Source of the DNA: Tanypteryx hageni
Lineage: Eukaryota; Arthropoda; Insecta; Odonata; Petaluridae
NCBI GenBank assembly: GCA_028673005.1
Contig: CM054117.1
Coordinates: forward strand, 54,931,370-54,995,369
DNA length: 64,000 nucleotides
Direction: 5' to 3'
How positions within the stretch are numbered: the first letter of the stretch is position 1; every line of letters begins with the position of its first letter. The translations under genes were made by a program, and so were the position numbers. Under the pieces are notes generated by a model. That model made no database searches. It was given only the letters and a program-made list of their open reading frames with translations, and was not told where the DNA came from. Shown here in pieces: positions 1 to 10,887 of the stretch.

Positions 1-66
1 ATAGGTTCGCGAAGATAAAAGGTTTATCCAAGGGGTTCGCGAAGTGAAAAAGGTTGGATACTACTG
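1..66 (-). mobile_element. hAT MITE, family H2, cut by window edge
   Basis: The first 66 bases match the reverse complement of the left end of the element at 13964-14408: TCCAAGGGGTTCGCGAAG followed by GTGAAAAAGGTTGG. The terminus is ACTACTG at base 66. The next eight bases, GCTTATAT, have TA at the centre, as in the other hAT target sites here. The rest of the element lies outside the window, so the second target copy cannot be checked. Confidence 0.65.
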
Positions 67-580
67 GCTTATATTATGATAGATAATGCGTAGAAACTAC
101 CGTCAGGAAAGACAGCTATCACTGGTTCTTTGTCTCAATCCCTATAAAACTGGCCGATATACTGTAATTAATGTAGGTAATGTTACCCTCTGCCATGCGT
201 CACAGTGGGCTTGCAACGCGACTGTTATCTCCTTCGCATGTTTCATAGGCCACGCCTCCTCATCTCCCCATTCCCTCTCTCAACCAGCACCTGCTGCTTA
301 GTCCGAAAAATAACCATCAAATTTTCCAAATTCTAAAAAGTAATATTCGGCGTCGAAGGCAAGTGAATACAACCTCCTAATAGGTATTCTGCTAAAATAT
401 AAATAAAATATAAATACCCAAAATATAAGAAGTGCACTTTAACCCTTTGTTCTCAGCATACACGTAGTTGTTGAGGAAATTTTGACGCGGTGGCCATGGT
501 TATGCGGCGTTGCCAGATTTCCCAGTAAAAAAAAGTTGTGCGAGCTATGGGCAAACTTATTACGATGTTAGCCACTTTAG
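67..580. other. No gene seen
   Basis: AT-rich unique-looking sequence. A lone piggyBac-like end (TTAACCCTTTG near 440) is present without a matching partner. Nothing else is recognisable. Confidence 0.5.
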
Positions 581-750
581 CAGTTGCGGGTTCTTAGGCG
601 AGCCACATTAGAAGACGCAAATGCTTCGACGGGTCGCATAAGATTTCACATCTGAAGTTATTTTAGAAAGATTCGATTAGTGAAATAATTTTAATTTAGC
701 TTCATAAATTCACCAGAAAAGATTTTTAAGGCTATAGTTTTAACAGAATA
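581..750 (-). mobile_element. Truncated hAT element, family H11
   Basis: Begins CAGTTGCGGGTTCTTAG and continues through CAAATGCTTCGACGGG to GATTCGATTAGTGAAA. This matches the reverse complement of the right half of the element at 38398-38849 (CAGTTGTGGGTTCTTAG, AAATGCTTCGGCGG, GATCCTATTAGTGAAA). The other terminus is missing. The match helps confirm the boundary of the larger copy. Confidence 0.55.
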
Positions 751-1150
751 ATGCAACAGTTGAAAAGTTCTGGTGTGACATTTTAAAAGGTCAACCAGTT
801 ACAAACATCTGACACATGTCTTTTGGTATTAACTCTCATTCCGACAACTGTCATGTGTGAACGGACATCTGTTGCACTTCACTTTCTGAAAAGTAAATAC
901 CGCAACAAGCTGAATCTCGAATCTCTCCTCTGATTAGCTGTAGAGGGAGGGAATGTGGACCACCCTCTTACTTAATTTTATTAAAATCCTTCCAGCGGTT
1001 TAGGAGTTGAAAGTAACGACAGACGTATGGACGAGGCGTGCCAATAAGGCGTTCCGCTATTACCACTTCGCTGGTAAAGAACGCCTAATTACTAAATTTC
1101 TGCTCTGAGAAGGTTTTTAAGACGTCTATATTAATATTGTCCAAAAATTT
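751..1150. other. No gene; possible LINE 3' fragment near 975-1025
   Basis: The stretch around 980-1025 (ATCCTTCCAGCGGTTTAGG, then GACAGACG) has the style of arthropod RTE-type LINE 3' ends, but it is too short to prove. A small hairpin, AGGCGTTC ... GAACGCCT, lies at about 1048-1086. The rest is featureless. Confidence 0.35.
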
Positions 1151-1320
1151 ACAAGCGCGGCCACCAGGTCGCTCGGCCCCCTGTTTGTGTGGTTTGAGGA
1201 GACCGCGCAAAGTCAGCGTTCCGTCCTTCGGAAGGGACGTTAAGCCGTTGGCCCCCTTGGTGCTCTTCGTTAAGAGTAGGCTAAAAGCCTGCACCGGGTT
1301 TCCCTCCTCCCTTGTGAGTG
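1151..1320 (+). mobile_element. SINE body fragment, same family as 19649-19850
   Basis: Shares two blocks with the SINE at 19649: GGCCCCCTGTTTGTGTGG followed by TTTGAGGAGACCGCGCAAA, and GCACCGGGTTTCCCTCCTCC. Between them sits an extra segment (about 1215-1250, GGAAGGGACGTTAAGCCG) absent from the other copy. The tRNA-like head is not recognisable here. The copy is 5'-truncated or heavily decayed. Confidence 0.6.
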
Positions 1321-1690
1321 TGTTCGGTGTGGAAGGAGCTATGGCAATAATAATCCAAGAGGTTGATTAGCCAAAAATACGCGCCCGCAATTGCGCCCAC
1401 AGGGTGCCTGCTGTAGTCGCAGGTGCGGCCACTGCAATTATTTTTCGTGAGAACCCCTGGACTCTAGTCTATCGCCCTTAGCCTTAATGGGGAGTTTGTA
1501 AATCCGTCCTTCAAAATGTATGAATGAATAAGACATTGGAAATTTCCCTCTTTACACCTTCATTGTCAGTGTCTTAAGCATTGTATGTGAAACACTGCCA
1601 TGTACTCGCTGAAATTTGCAGCGCTTTTGCTCAACCGTTTTATAGTCAGTCAGTTGCCCATTGCATTATATTAATTGAAATCAGGAGGAA
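1321..1690. other. No gene seen
   Basis: Short GC-rich patch at 1380-1440 followed by AT-rich DNA. No recognisable element boundaries. Confidence 0.4.
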
Positions 1691-1695
1691 AATCC

Positions 1696-1767
1696 TGCCT
1701 CGACCAGGAATCGAACTCCGATTCTTCAACTCGCCAGGAGTGCATTCAAGTGCTGGCCTACCGAGGC
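1696..1767 (-). mobile_element. tRNA-like SINE head or tRNA pseudogene
   Basis: On the minus strand the 72 bases form a 7-bp acceptor stem, GCCTCGG with TCGAGGC (one G-T pair). They carry an A-box-like TAGGCCAGCAC and a B box GAGTTCGATTCC. The T stem (CGGAG/CCTGG) and the anticodon stem have mismatches, so a working tRNA is unlikely. The downstream sequence is not a T-run terminator, which fits a SINE. Confidence 0.55.
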
Positions 1768-1787
1768 ATATTAATTCAGGTGTATTG

Positions 1788-1843
1788 CCCTTCTCAGTAT
1801 TAGAATATCCGTCCGGGAAGTGGAGGCCCGGGTTCTATTCCTA
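1788..1843 (+). mobile_element. tRNA-Gly-like SINE head (decayed)
   Basis: TCAGTATTAGAATATCCG, then GAGGCCCGGGTTCTATTCC, follow the layout of the 3' two thirds of a tRNA-Gly gene with a damaged B box. It aligns with the better copy at 27796-27864 (TCAGTGGTAGAATATCCG ... GGGTTCGATTCG). It faces away from the tRNA-like sequence at 1696-1767, only 20 bp away. Confidence 0.5.
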
Positions 1844-2049
1844 ATCGAGACAGTATTTTTTTCTTGATTGCCAGGAAACCTTACACTTTGGTATATGCTC
1901 ACGTGCCTAAAAATGAAAGATCTACACTTTTCATCGAACAAGTTAATACGCCCGATCACATTCAAATCAATTGTTGGTGTAGTTATAATTTCCTAATTCA
2001 ATTTATTTTCTGGAATAAGCACTTTAAAAAATTGAAATTATAGTAATGT

Positions 2050-2190
2050 ATCTTAGGTGTCTCAAATAGCCATAAGAATGTTATTGGACCCACCTAAGTA
2101 AAGTACTTATTATTTCAATTATTTTCAATGCTTAAAAGTGCTCGTCCTTGAATTTGTCTTCAGCCACAAGACGAGCTCGAATAATTCTTT
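2050..2190 (-). repeat. Dispersed repeat X, copy 1
   Basis: In X orientation the minus strand reads GAATTATTCGAGCTCGTCTT ... TATGGCTATTTGAGACACC. It carries the family's hairpin at 2053-2101 (CTTAGGTG ... CACCTAAG). Other copies are at 5340, 30425, 42294, 45881 and 61244. A hAT element is inserted at its GAGCTCG-side end. Confidence 0.6.
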
Positions 2191-2194
2191 GGCG

Positions 2195-2486
2195 TAGTGG
2201 TTCTCAATATTTTGTGAGCCGCGGCACACTTTCAAAGATAAAGAGAGGGTTTTGCGGCACCTCAGTCTTTTAACAAGCTTCATATATTTTTAGATACGGA
2301 TGTTACAACCTTTGGACACATCCATTTGTTGCGCAACTACATAATCAATTTATTAGAAAAAAAATTATTGCCCTAATTAACCGCCAACGCATACAAACCT
2401 TTGATTGTTTTAGTAGACAAAGTTTTTCGCGGCACCCATAAATATCTACTGCGGCACCCTAGCGCCACACAGTTTGAGAACCACTG
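2195..2486 (+). mobile_element. hAT MITE H1
   Basis: 292 bp with TIRs TAGTGGTTCTCAA and TTGAGAACCACTG. Flanks are CTTTGGCG (left) and CTCTAGCT (right), a decayed 8-bp duplication. The interior has repeated GCGGCAC motifs near both ends. It has no coding capacity. The central part (GGACACATCCATTTGTTGCG) recurs in reverse at 26926-27075, so both belong to one family. Confidence 0.8.
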
Positions 2487-2494
2487 CTCTAGCT

Positions 2495-3280
2495 CACTGG
2501 GGTCCAACCCCATCGCCATTCGCTACCTGTGGCGAATCGGCCATTGATATCTGGCGAATTGATGCTCACAGTCTACTATTTTTTATTTGTTTATTATATC
2601 ACACAGTACTAAATTTGTTTATATCTGGTTGTATAAATTTGACATACTACGGAATTTTCGTAACGTAATACAAAATATTATTTTTTGTAAACAGGACTGA
2701 AGAACAAGGCTACAGTGATACACAATAATGATTCGCGCTTTCTCACCTCCGGCTGCCGCTGCTACTTACAATTAATGAGTATTTTATACCAAATTTCAGT
2801 GCCTACTTGAACAAACGAACTGTCAAGTATCACATTAAAAATTCAATGTTTACATTTAAATGATTTATATTGCTAATAAATAATTTGATTCATTATTGTT
2901 TGTCATTGTAACCTTTTATTTAAATTAAGTCCTACTTACAATATTGATATTTTACATTATGTGGCGAAAAGGCTGATCCATTCACCACGAAGTCTGGCGA
3001 ACCTGAAAAATCTGTTTTATATTGCAAAGAGAAAGATGGAAGCACGATTACTTTCTTCCTTTCGAATTTTATGGACGTTTTATGGTTCCCGCCGATTCTT
3101 TTTCTCCTTCCTTCCTTCCGCCCCGACGGATGACGACACAAAATTCTATCGCTCTGCGTCCGGTTTCGGGGTTATCGACGATCGTCGCCAATGTCAACGC
3201 GTCGAGCGAATTTTAGAGGAAAGCCGAGTGCAGGAGGAGGCTGAGATAAGAGACGGAACAGTTGAGTGTGAGTGATAAAG
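2495..3280. other. No gene seen
   Basis: AT-rich to about 2960, then more balanced sequence. A frame of 104 codons crosses 2961-3275 but has no recognisable domain and overlaps other frames of similar length. Confidence 0.45.
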
Positions 3281-4249
3281 AGGGAGGGAGAGCGGATAAA
3301 GGGAGGGAAGAGAGAGAGAGGGAGGGAGAGGAAGAAAGGGATAAATAGAGAAAGCGGTATCGCTACAGGGCTTTTGGCGCAGTCTGGAACAAGTGGCGCT
3401 TCTTTAACAATGGGCTAGTGTTCTGCACGGGTTCACAACCTGCCCCATATGACTTCCCATTAAGAGACTATCCCTTTCACTCCCTCGAACCACCCGGCGC
3501 TCTTTGATGAACTTAATTATTTCTCGCTCCCCGCGAACCGAAAGTGAACATTCGATTGCCTGCGCCATATTGGAGGCTCGATTGGATTTTAACGTGGGGA
3601 TGGACTCTTAGTCCGCTCTTAGAGGCGACCCGCCGTGCGTGAAAACTGCTGCATTCTACGAGATGGAAATGTGACTTGCGATTCCGTTCTTAATTTATTC
3701 GGCGCATTCGACAGTCTAAGTTTAGCCGTCCTGCGCTATCATCAGGTCTTTCGTCCGAATGTTTCCTTACTGTTTCCGGAGGATGATAAAGTCGACCTTC
3801 CACGCCTATATTAATGCAGAGGGCGAAACCTCGAGCTAGTTTTACATATATTTATTGAATGTTAACGCAACCTTTAGATAATCTTCCTTTTACAGCTCTT
3901 TCCTACTAGTTTTCAAGTCGTTGTGAATTATGAACTGTTTAAAAATAACAATTTATGATACCTACCCTTAACTACAATTCAATTTTAAACATGCACTTAA
4001 TCTAATCCTAATCTGATAATATATAGGCGGCCTGACTCAACTAAGAAGTTTAAGACAGTCGATAGAGCTCTGTTCGTCGTTAAAAACTTAATGGAAACAG
4101 TTACGTCATCCAATCTATTCGGAGGAAAAGTTTGTTACTTAAACAGTTCCGACGTAATGGCGGAAGAAGAATTTAGTCCTGAATCTTTCACTCCTCTATT
4201 TGTCAGTCTTGAGGAGATGGACAGAGAGAGGGAGAGAGAGAGGAAGAGA
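3281..4249. repeat. GA tract at 3281-3350, otherwise nothing
   Basis: GGGAGGGAGAG-type purine microsatellite at 3281-3350. The remainder to 4205 shows no repeats or genes, and a second GA tract starts at 4219. Confidence 0.5.
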
Positions 4250-4320
4250 GACAGACAGACAAACTGCTTTATTCGAGGGAAATTGAGACCAACGGGTCTC
4301 CTGTTACATTTAACCCATCG
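4250..4320 (-). mobile_element. SINE tail, Trp-SINE family, copy 1
   Basis: The minus strand reads GGGTTAAATGTAACAGGAG ... CTCAATTTCCCTCGAATAAAG, then (GTCT)n. The same 3' tail follows the tRNA-Trp head at 19435-19592 and occurs at 11789, 18070 and 49152. This copy is truncated at its 5' end. Confidence 0.65.
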
Positions 4321-4339
4321 TTATAATATACAGACAAAC

Positions 4340-4830
4340 ACAATTCAACAGAGAGGGAGTGAGAGTGGGAAAGGGAGAGGAAGAGAGAGAGAGGAAGAGA
4401 GACAGAGGAAAGAGGGGGAAAATGAGAGGAGGAAGAGAGGGGGGTATTGATTGGTTGATTGATTGATTTGACCATGTATTGGAGAGGTTAGCCCCAGTTG
4501 GCCCTCTCTTCCACCTAACCTCATATGTCACTAAATTCTAAAATACATTGTATTGTGTTAAGGACAAATTAAAACGAGAGAGATGGAGGAAGAGAGAGTG
4601 ACAGAGGGAGAAAGAGATGGAGAGAGGAAGAGGGAGATGGAGAGAAAGAGGGAGAGGGGGAGAAAGAGAGAGGGAGGAAGAGAGAGAGAATGAGAGAGGG
4701 GGAGAGAAGTGAGAGAGAGGGAGGGAAAGAGCGATGGGGAAGAGAGAGAGGGATAAAGAGAAGGAGAGAGGGAGAAAGAGAGATGGAGAGGAAGAGAGAG
4801 AAGTAAATGGAGAAAGAGATGGAGATATGT
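4340..4830 (+). repeat. Purine (GA/GGGA) microsatellite tracts
   Basis: Two long irregular GAGAGA/GGGAGA runs (4340-4441 and 4577-4830) with purines almost exclusively on the plus strand, split by a (GATT)n run at 4447-4468. Frames of about 100 codons here are simple-sequence artefacts. Confidence 0.85.
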
Positions 4831-4971
4831 ATTTAAAGAATTCTTTGACGTCCACTTTCTGGTAAAGATAAATTAAGCCGATTTAGAACTTCTCATTAAC
4901 TTCTATTGCAACTGTAATAATCCTCTTACTTTTATCTCTCCCTTTCTCTCTCTCTCTCTTTCTCTCTACAG

Positions 4972-5093
4972 CGGTCATCATGTTTGAAATCCGCAAAGGA
5001 AAGGGTCCAAGCTCGTTCGTGAATTCTGGTCTAATGATGAAACGGGAGTCGCAGAGGAAAAATGATTCATCCTCGTTAAGCAAGAAGCGATAG
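4972..5093 (+). CDS. Possible 3'-terminal coding exon (hypothetical)
   Basis: A 40-bp pyrimidine tract (CCCTTTCTCTCTCTC ... TCTCTACAG) ends in AG at 4970-4971. Behind it, one frame stays open for 39 codons to TAG at 5091: VIMFEIRKGKGPSSF ..., ending SSSLSKKR. The peptide is not low-complexity and is basic, like a cytoplasmic tail. I do not recognise a family. No matching upstream exon is seen on the plus strand, no AATAAA follows closely, and pyrimidine runs are common in this window, so chance is quite possible. The frame phase would be two bases left over from the previous exon. Confidence 0.2.
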
Positions 5094-7435
5094 CGCGTTT
5101 TATTTTGCCACTCCAGTAATGGTTCCGAAATGCTTATGATCGCAAATAATTTTCGAGTTGTTCTTTGAATAAGGCAGTAGTTGAATTATTTATTATGGGA
5201 ATATTTTAATACATAAAGAGGGTGGGTGCCAGTATAAATCCCTGCGGAACTCTTGACTTTTTCATAACCAAATGCGCTTTTCGCCTACAGTGTAGCCGTC
5301 TTCAGTGACAATTCAACGAAAGTAGATTCTTTTATATCTTTGTTATGGTATTAGAGATACCTAGGACGAGTAGGTACTTAATTTTTCCATTTTTGATACT
5401 TGATTGCTTATTTTAGAAGATGTGATCGAATTTTAAAGGGCTCGGTATTGCAGCACCCTAAAACATGTTCATTATGTTCCAGGAGGATGATATACGCACA
5501 TTTTCGATTTCAAAGTTAGCCTAAAAAATGAACTGGTTTTAAGTAGTAGGTACCGACACGTTTTCACGCGTGAATGAGAGGAGCCATCCCGGACGCAACC
5601 ATCCCTCTTTAGGGAAACATTCATGGCTCCCCCCCCCCCTTTCTCTCGCTAAATACCGTTCTTTTTTGTATGGGCGAACAAAACAGCTTTGAAAAATTCC
5701 ATCTTCGAATGTATTATAATTAGTCCAATTAACATTTTCGCGCCTTCCCTCGAATTGAAATCTTTAAAACAACGGATAACGACTGTATATTTTTTTAAAC
5801 AAGGCGTATTATTGAAAATTTCGACGTTTGCTTCGCTCACCCGTCGTTTAACGCTCTTTCGGTCGCGAAAGGGAGAGTGGTGGGGTCGCAAATTTACATA
5901 AACCGATCTGTGAATTTGAGAACAAACGAGGTTGTTAATTGACCGTGACCGCGACACGACCGCAGAGAAAGAATAACTTCCTTCCTCAACTCGACGCTGA
6001 GGATCCGAATTGTATCGAAGTCACGATTTCCAATCGAAACGATTTGCCGATATCGATATGACGCGTGTTTATATCGAAGAAGTCCGACGATTGTCGAGCG
6101 TTTGAAAATCGTTAAGTTTCGACGATAGTGTTTCGGGTATAATTCATTTTTTTTCAGCGTAATGCCTTACTCTTCAATAACTTTGCTATTCTGAATACAT
6201 TTGCGACTCTTTATGATCATTCCAGTTTGCATCTCTGTACGTCCATTCAATAGAGATTTATCGAATAGACACAATAGGTTTCTCCGGCTACCGTATTAGA
6301 GGTTAAGGAAAATCAAGATTCGAAATTCAGCTACAAAGCAGCCGTCATCAGTGACGATTCCTCGATTGCGCATTCAAATAAAGTTCTTTTTGTTCAATAT
6401 GTTGTCACCACAAGCTGCATCAAATTCAAAGAAAACCACCACCTCATAGAATGCCAACCATCTCCGTAAAACGACTTCCTTATCGATCCGATAACTCGTT
6501 CAAATGTGATGATTTATCGAATCGAATATAGTCGATATCGAACCACTTTCGTTGCAGAGATAATTAGAACCTTCCGCCCGACTCGGCATTAAAAAAATAT
6601 ATATTTCGCCGTCGCTATCCTTTACTTCTTCCGGGAGATTTAGATAAATATATGACCTTCATCTTTTTTTCGAGCCGACCGGAGTTGAGTTACGAGGTCT
6701 TTCACTCGAAGGTGACCGTCTCGCTCGGAGAATATAGAAGATCCTAGGCGGACTTTCATAGAAGTGGAGGCGGAGGGTGAGGGGTAAGGTGAGAGAGGGT
6801 AAAAAGGCGAGCATTATAATGAAAAGGGCTTCGACCGAGACCGCAGAAAAAAAGAAGAATGACCAGCGATGCGTTCAGGCGGAGACCTGGACTTCGGCGG
6901 ACTCATTCCTCACACACGCGCAAACACACACGTCATAGCCGGGATGAGGCAGGGGAGGGATTCGGCGTGTGTTTCATGCCTTATCCGATTAAGAACAGAC
7001 GTAATCTTTCCCCCGGGAGTCATTTATTCCAAGTTCCGCGAAGCGTGCATCCTCGCGTGTGCTCAGGTGGAAGATGGGCATCCGAGCGGGTCACTCATTT
7101 CGGAGCGGTCTCGCGCGTCCGAGAAGCGGTCATCGCGATTCATGACTGGTCAGGACGTACGCGTTAATATAAAATAAACTGATGTGGGCAACACATGACT
7201 TTCTCCATATTTATATGGCAAATTACATGTTGTTAGCTCTGGGATCGTTGCCAATATTTACTCCGATTGACAATTAAGAAAAGAAAAAGGAGCGTTACTA
7301 AGACGTAACTAAGCGTCAATTGTTAACAGTAGTGTTCGGTAGGTGGCGTGGTGGTGGCAGCTAAAAATATAAGATCTCCTAAACAAAGCATTATATAGAA
7401 AAATGTATCAAACAAAGGTAGAAAATAAAATTTCC
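5094..7435. other. No gene; short dispersed repeats only
   Basis: Contains a small repeat, Y, at 5284-5325 and 6328-6360 (GTAGCCGTCTTCAGTGAC and GCAGCCGTCATCAGTGAC) and an X fragment at 5340-5380. The 6000-6560 part is rich in TCGAT words. The 6860-7170 frames of 102 codons overlap each other in two frames and show no domain. Confidence 0.4.
5340..5380 (+). repeat. Dispersed repeat X, fragment (copy 2)
   Basis: GTTATGGTATTAGAGATACC followed by TAGGACGAGTA matches the end of X as seen in the reverse of 45881-46007 (GTTATGGCTACTGGAGATAC, then CTAAGACGAGTA). The GAGCTCG half is absent. Confidence 0.45.
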
Positions 7436-7800
7436 TACATCTTTTATTCCAATACATTTTTACATTCATCAAATATTAAAGCAAATATTTCAAAATAACG
7501 GATAAGTGACAAGAGGAAACACTTACTCCCGGTCGACCGATTTTTACCAAAAACTAATCAGATCTTTTAAGTTTTATAAAAATGTTAAATATAAAATTTT
7601 GCGTTGACCTGATTAATAGTTTTTGAGTTAAGAGCGCCCACAAAAATCTATCACGTACAAACAGACAGTCACAGACATCATCGAGAAAATAGTCAAAACG
7701 TGTTCAGGGGACCTTAAAACATCTATTTCCGTTGAAATCACGAATTCGATTTTTTTCATGAAAGCAATACTTTCTCTATACTTTGTATATGGAGCAAGTA
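7436..7800. repeat. Probable old transposon-derived repeat
   Basis: Contains GTCGACCGATTTTTACC, the run GTACAAACAGACAGTCACAG, GTGTTCAGGGGACCTTAAAA and GAAAGCAATACTTTCTCTAT, all of which resemble widely dispersed arthropod repeats. GTCGACCGAT is also a motif of the 154-bp units at 8505-8960. I cannot place its ends or class. Confidence 0.3.
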
Positions 7801-8428
7801 ATTATCTGGTAGGTTACTTAATTGTTCGTCGGCGCGGCGAGACTTGTAATTATGGATGGGTTTTCACGGGGTCGATGTTTTTTTTCGCGTTTCCTCGGAC
7901 AGTTGTGTCAAACTCGTCCCCCGAATTGCTCGGTTTCGCTTTACGCCTTTTCGGTTTAGCGCTGTTTTCTTATTTTAGATAACTGCCTAGAATTTTTACG
8001 GCCTTCGAATTCGCTGTAGATCAATCTCCGTGCGTTAAAAATCACGAAACGTTTCACTTCAACTCAAAGAATTTATAGGAAAGAATAAAAGAAATATTTC
8101 TGAATGCAAAATCGCTAAATTTACATGTGGACCTCTAAGACGGCGCTCATATGAAACCTCATGTATTTCTATGAGAAAACCTATTTATTTTCTAAATCAT
8201 AACTGATCTGGATATTTCAAAACATGCCAGTATTTCTAACAACTTGAGTTGTGAAAATTTCGTGTAGTTCAATTTCAATTCATTGGATAGAAGTACTTCA
8301 ATTGCGAGTTCCTGGAAATATATTTTTTGTTGAGTGTATTGTTTTCATTTCTTGATAGCTTCATCAAATATTTGATAGTAACAGTTCATAACATCAACGG
8401 GCTCGTATTAGTCATTTTTTTCCTTTTT
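7801..8428. other. No gene seen
   Basis: AT-rich sequence. A 74-codon frame at 7758-7982 is hydrophobic but lacks any recognisable feature. Confidence 0.4.
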
Positions 8429-8995
8429 ATGCGTTCTTTGCACGAAGTGAACGCATATAGGGGAGGTCGTTTCCGTCCGTCCGTCCGATGGACGTGATGT
8501 GATGAAATTTGGTATGGGGGAGTTTTGCTAAAATTGGTCGACCGATTCCAATTTTGGTTAAAATCGGACAAAAATTACGACCACTTTACATGAAGATCGG
8601 CATGTAGTTTACAATTTCCCCTTGTTTCAACTAGGGAACTGCTGGACATATTTTGATAAAATTCGACTATTTTGAGTTTTAGTAAAATTCATTGACCAAT
8701 TCCAGTTTTGGTTAAAATCGGACGACAATTACGACCACTTTATATGAAGACCTACATGTAGTTTACAATGCTCTTTCTTTTCAACTCGGGATCCGCAGGA
8801 CGTATTTTGGTGAAATTTGGTATTAAGAAGTTCTACTAAAATTTGTCGACCGATTTCAATTTTGCTTAAAATCGGACAATAATAACAACTCTACGTAAGG
8901 ACACATGTATTTTACAACGTACCTCGCTAGCTTCACGTTAGATACTCATCTGAGCGAAAAATATTGAGAACATTGTGTAATCTCAAAGAACGCAT
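8429..8995. mobile_element. 567-bp element with 12-bp TIRs and 154-bp internal repeats
   Basis: ATGCGTTCTTTG at 8429-8440 is matched by its exact reverse complement CAAAGAACGCAT at 8984-8995. Inside are a (TCCG)n patch and three diverged tandem units of about 154 bp beginning near 8505, 8658 and 8813. Each carries GACCGATTCCAATTTTGG, TTAAAATCGGAC, TTACGACCACTTTA and CATGTAGTTTACAA. The left end also forms a hairpin, GCGTTC ... GAACGC. No clear target duplication and no transposase are seen, so the class is unknown. Confidence 0.5.
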
Positions 8996-9832
8996 TTGGA
9001 TATTTGCGTACGCCGACATGGAGCACACCTTTCCAACCTTGTTATAACTATGTCAGCATTTTTCAAAGTATTTGCGTTGATTATCCGAATATTCCATTTC
9101 GGAGAGTGAATGTTGACTTATCATGCGCAACCAAGACGAAGAACAAATTTTCATCATAAGACTAAAACTTGTTGAAAATAAATCAACAAATCCATTTATG
9201 CTTATGTGATTATCTCACGGAATATTGGTAAACATTTTAAAATGGCGGACCTTATAAAAGTATTTTAAATGGAGGGAGTTCATAATAGAAACTATTAGAA
9301 ATATCGGCATGGTAGATCCTTTAGATGCTTTATCATTGGCGATTAAAATGTTAACCAAACTCATCATACTCGAATCGAATCAGAACCAAAGGATACATTA
9401 ATGCCTAACAATTATCTGATTCATGAATTCCTATCGAATTAAAAAATCTTTAAAGTGGCATATTAATTACAGTAGAAGGATACCTCAGCGACGTTAAGAA
9501 ACCGACCAAAGCTTCTTGTATCTTTGAAGGGCTTCCACCGTTAAATAATATGTGTTATCTTGTACGTGAAAGCTCTTCCGAGAGCATCAAACGAAATCCC
9601 CGCGTCCGTATGGAAACCCTTCGCTAAATCCCGTAATATAGTAATGAACGGCAGACACCGGAATCACACCTAACATTCCGTAGGCCCTCGCCAACTACGG
9701 GAAATTGGGAGTTAGGGTGAGTGAAGTTTGAGAGACTTACTTCAAGTCCTATAATATGCAGTTCAAGGTGGAAAATAAATATGCCAGACTTTAAAAAAAA
9801 ACGTTTACTATATAAAAATACTAACAACAATT
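8996..9832. other. No gene seen
   Basis: AT-rich, apparently unique sequence without recognisable repeats or coding signal. Confidence 0.45.
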
Positions 9833-10145
9833 TCTAAGGAGAGGGAGGCGTAACCCCTCGTAGAGGCGGCCTTATGTACAGAGAAATTTCCCGATATTAA
9901 GAGGCCTAACATGTTCGAGGACCTAAGAATTTTGCACAAAAATTATGGACGAAATTTTAACTAAGAAGTATCTCACATTACACTTACTGGATGTATTATT
10001 ACTAATACTGAGCTAAGAATTTCCATTGCAGCTTCACGAGTAGAAATTTAAACCAGAAATGCCCGACTGACTTATAGTGTAAGAGGTCCGAAATGACTCT
10101 CTTGCCTAGGGCCCCAAGAACTCTTAAGGCCATCACTGCCCCTTG
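9833..10145. mobile_element. Possible hAT-type element
   Basis: The right side reads CTAGGGCCCCAAGAACTC, GGCCATCACTGCCCCTTG. In reverse this has the CAAGGGGCAGTGATGG look of a hAT terminus followed by a GGGGCCC motif. The left boundary (GAGGCGTAACCCC) is uncertain and no target duplication was found. Confidence 0.3.
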
Positions 10146-10451
10146 CCTGCCAATCTAGACTACATACGACCCCATAGGTGTTAATGACCACAGCTTTTCT
10201 ATGGGAAACCAACCCCTCAAATTCAAAGAACGCTAATAAAACAACCGCTCAAACTTCCAATTTCCATTTGATCTTATCGGGAGCTGCAAACATTTTCTTT
10301 CCTTCGCCTGCCGTTCGTGTAAATAACAGTTATCACATAGCTTCTTCACTTACGTCAACTTTAACATTCGTAAAATCAGTCAAGTAGCCACTGCCACACG
10401 GAGAACCACGGATACTAAAGACTGGATACCGTGGTTTACGAGGGGCTAGCG
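10146..10451. other. No gene seen
   Basis: Unique-looking sequence. Frames of 67-69 codons have no recognisable domain. Confidence 0.4.
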
Positions 10452-10887
10452 CAGGAGTGGTCAGCCAGTGTCTTCGGAACCGCATGCGGCTCTTTGAGAG
10501 TTGATACGCAGCTCTTTGAAACCTTGTTTGCCTCACATATACCGTAATTATCCGATTATAACGCGTTCACAGATCTACACGCGTGAACATTTAAAATTGT
10601 TTTATCATCCTTTATAATACGTATCTAGAATTGCTTTAATGTAGCACTTCACTTCGCTTATGAGTAAAGGAGAGGAGAGGCAGTTGCGATTGTGAGACCC
10701 GTTCCGATTTCAAATACTTCGGCATTTCGGTTGCAATGCATAATCTCCAACGTAAAGGGGAAATATCTACTATCACTTTCGTTGAATTGCTACAGCAGCT
10801 ATATTATGTGTAAGATATAATTCATCAGTTCATTACATGTTACTGCAGTATTGTGGCTTCTGCTCAGGCACAGGTTGCCCAACCCTG
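10452..10887. mobile_element. hAT MITE H5
   Basis: Starts CAGGAGTGGTCAGCC and ends GGTTGCCCAACCCTG. Flanking octamers are GGCTAGCG and GACTAGTA, 5/8 identical with TA at the centre of both. GCGGCTCTTTGA and GCAGCTCTTTGA motifs lie just inside the left end, as is common in hAT MITEs. A fragment resembling the left TIR of the MITE at 20710 (TACCGTAATTATCCG) lies inside at 10540. Confidence 0.55.

Noticed and set aside
438..460. piggyBac left end TTAACCCTTTG
   Set aside because: No matching right end at a suitable distance; a lone 11-bp match is expected by chance in AT-rich DNA of this length often enough.
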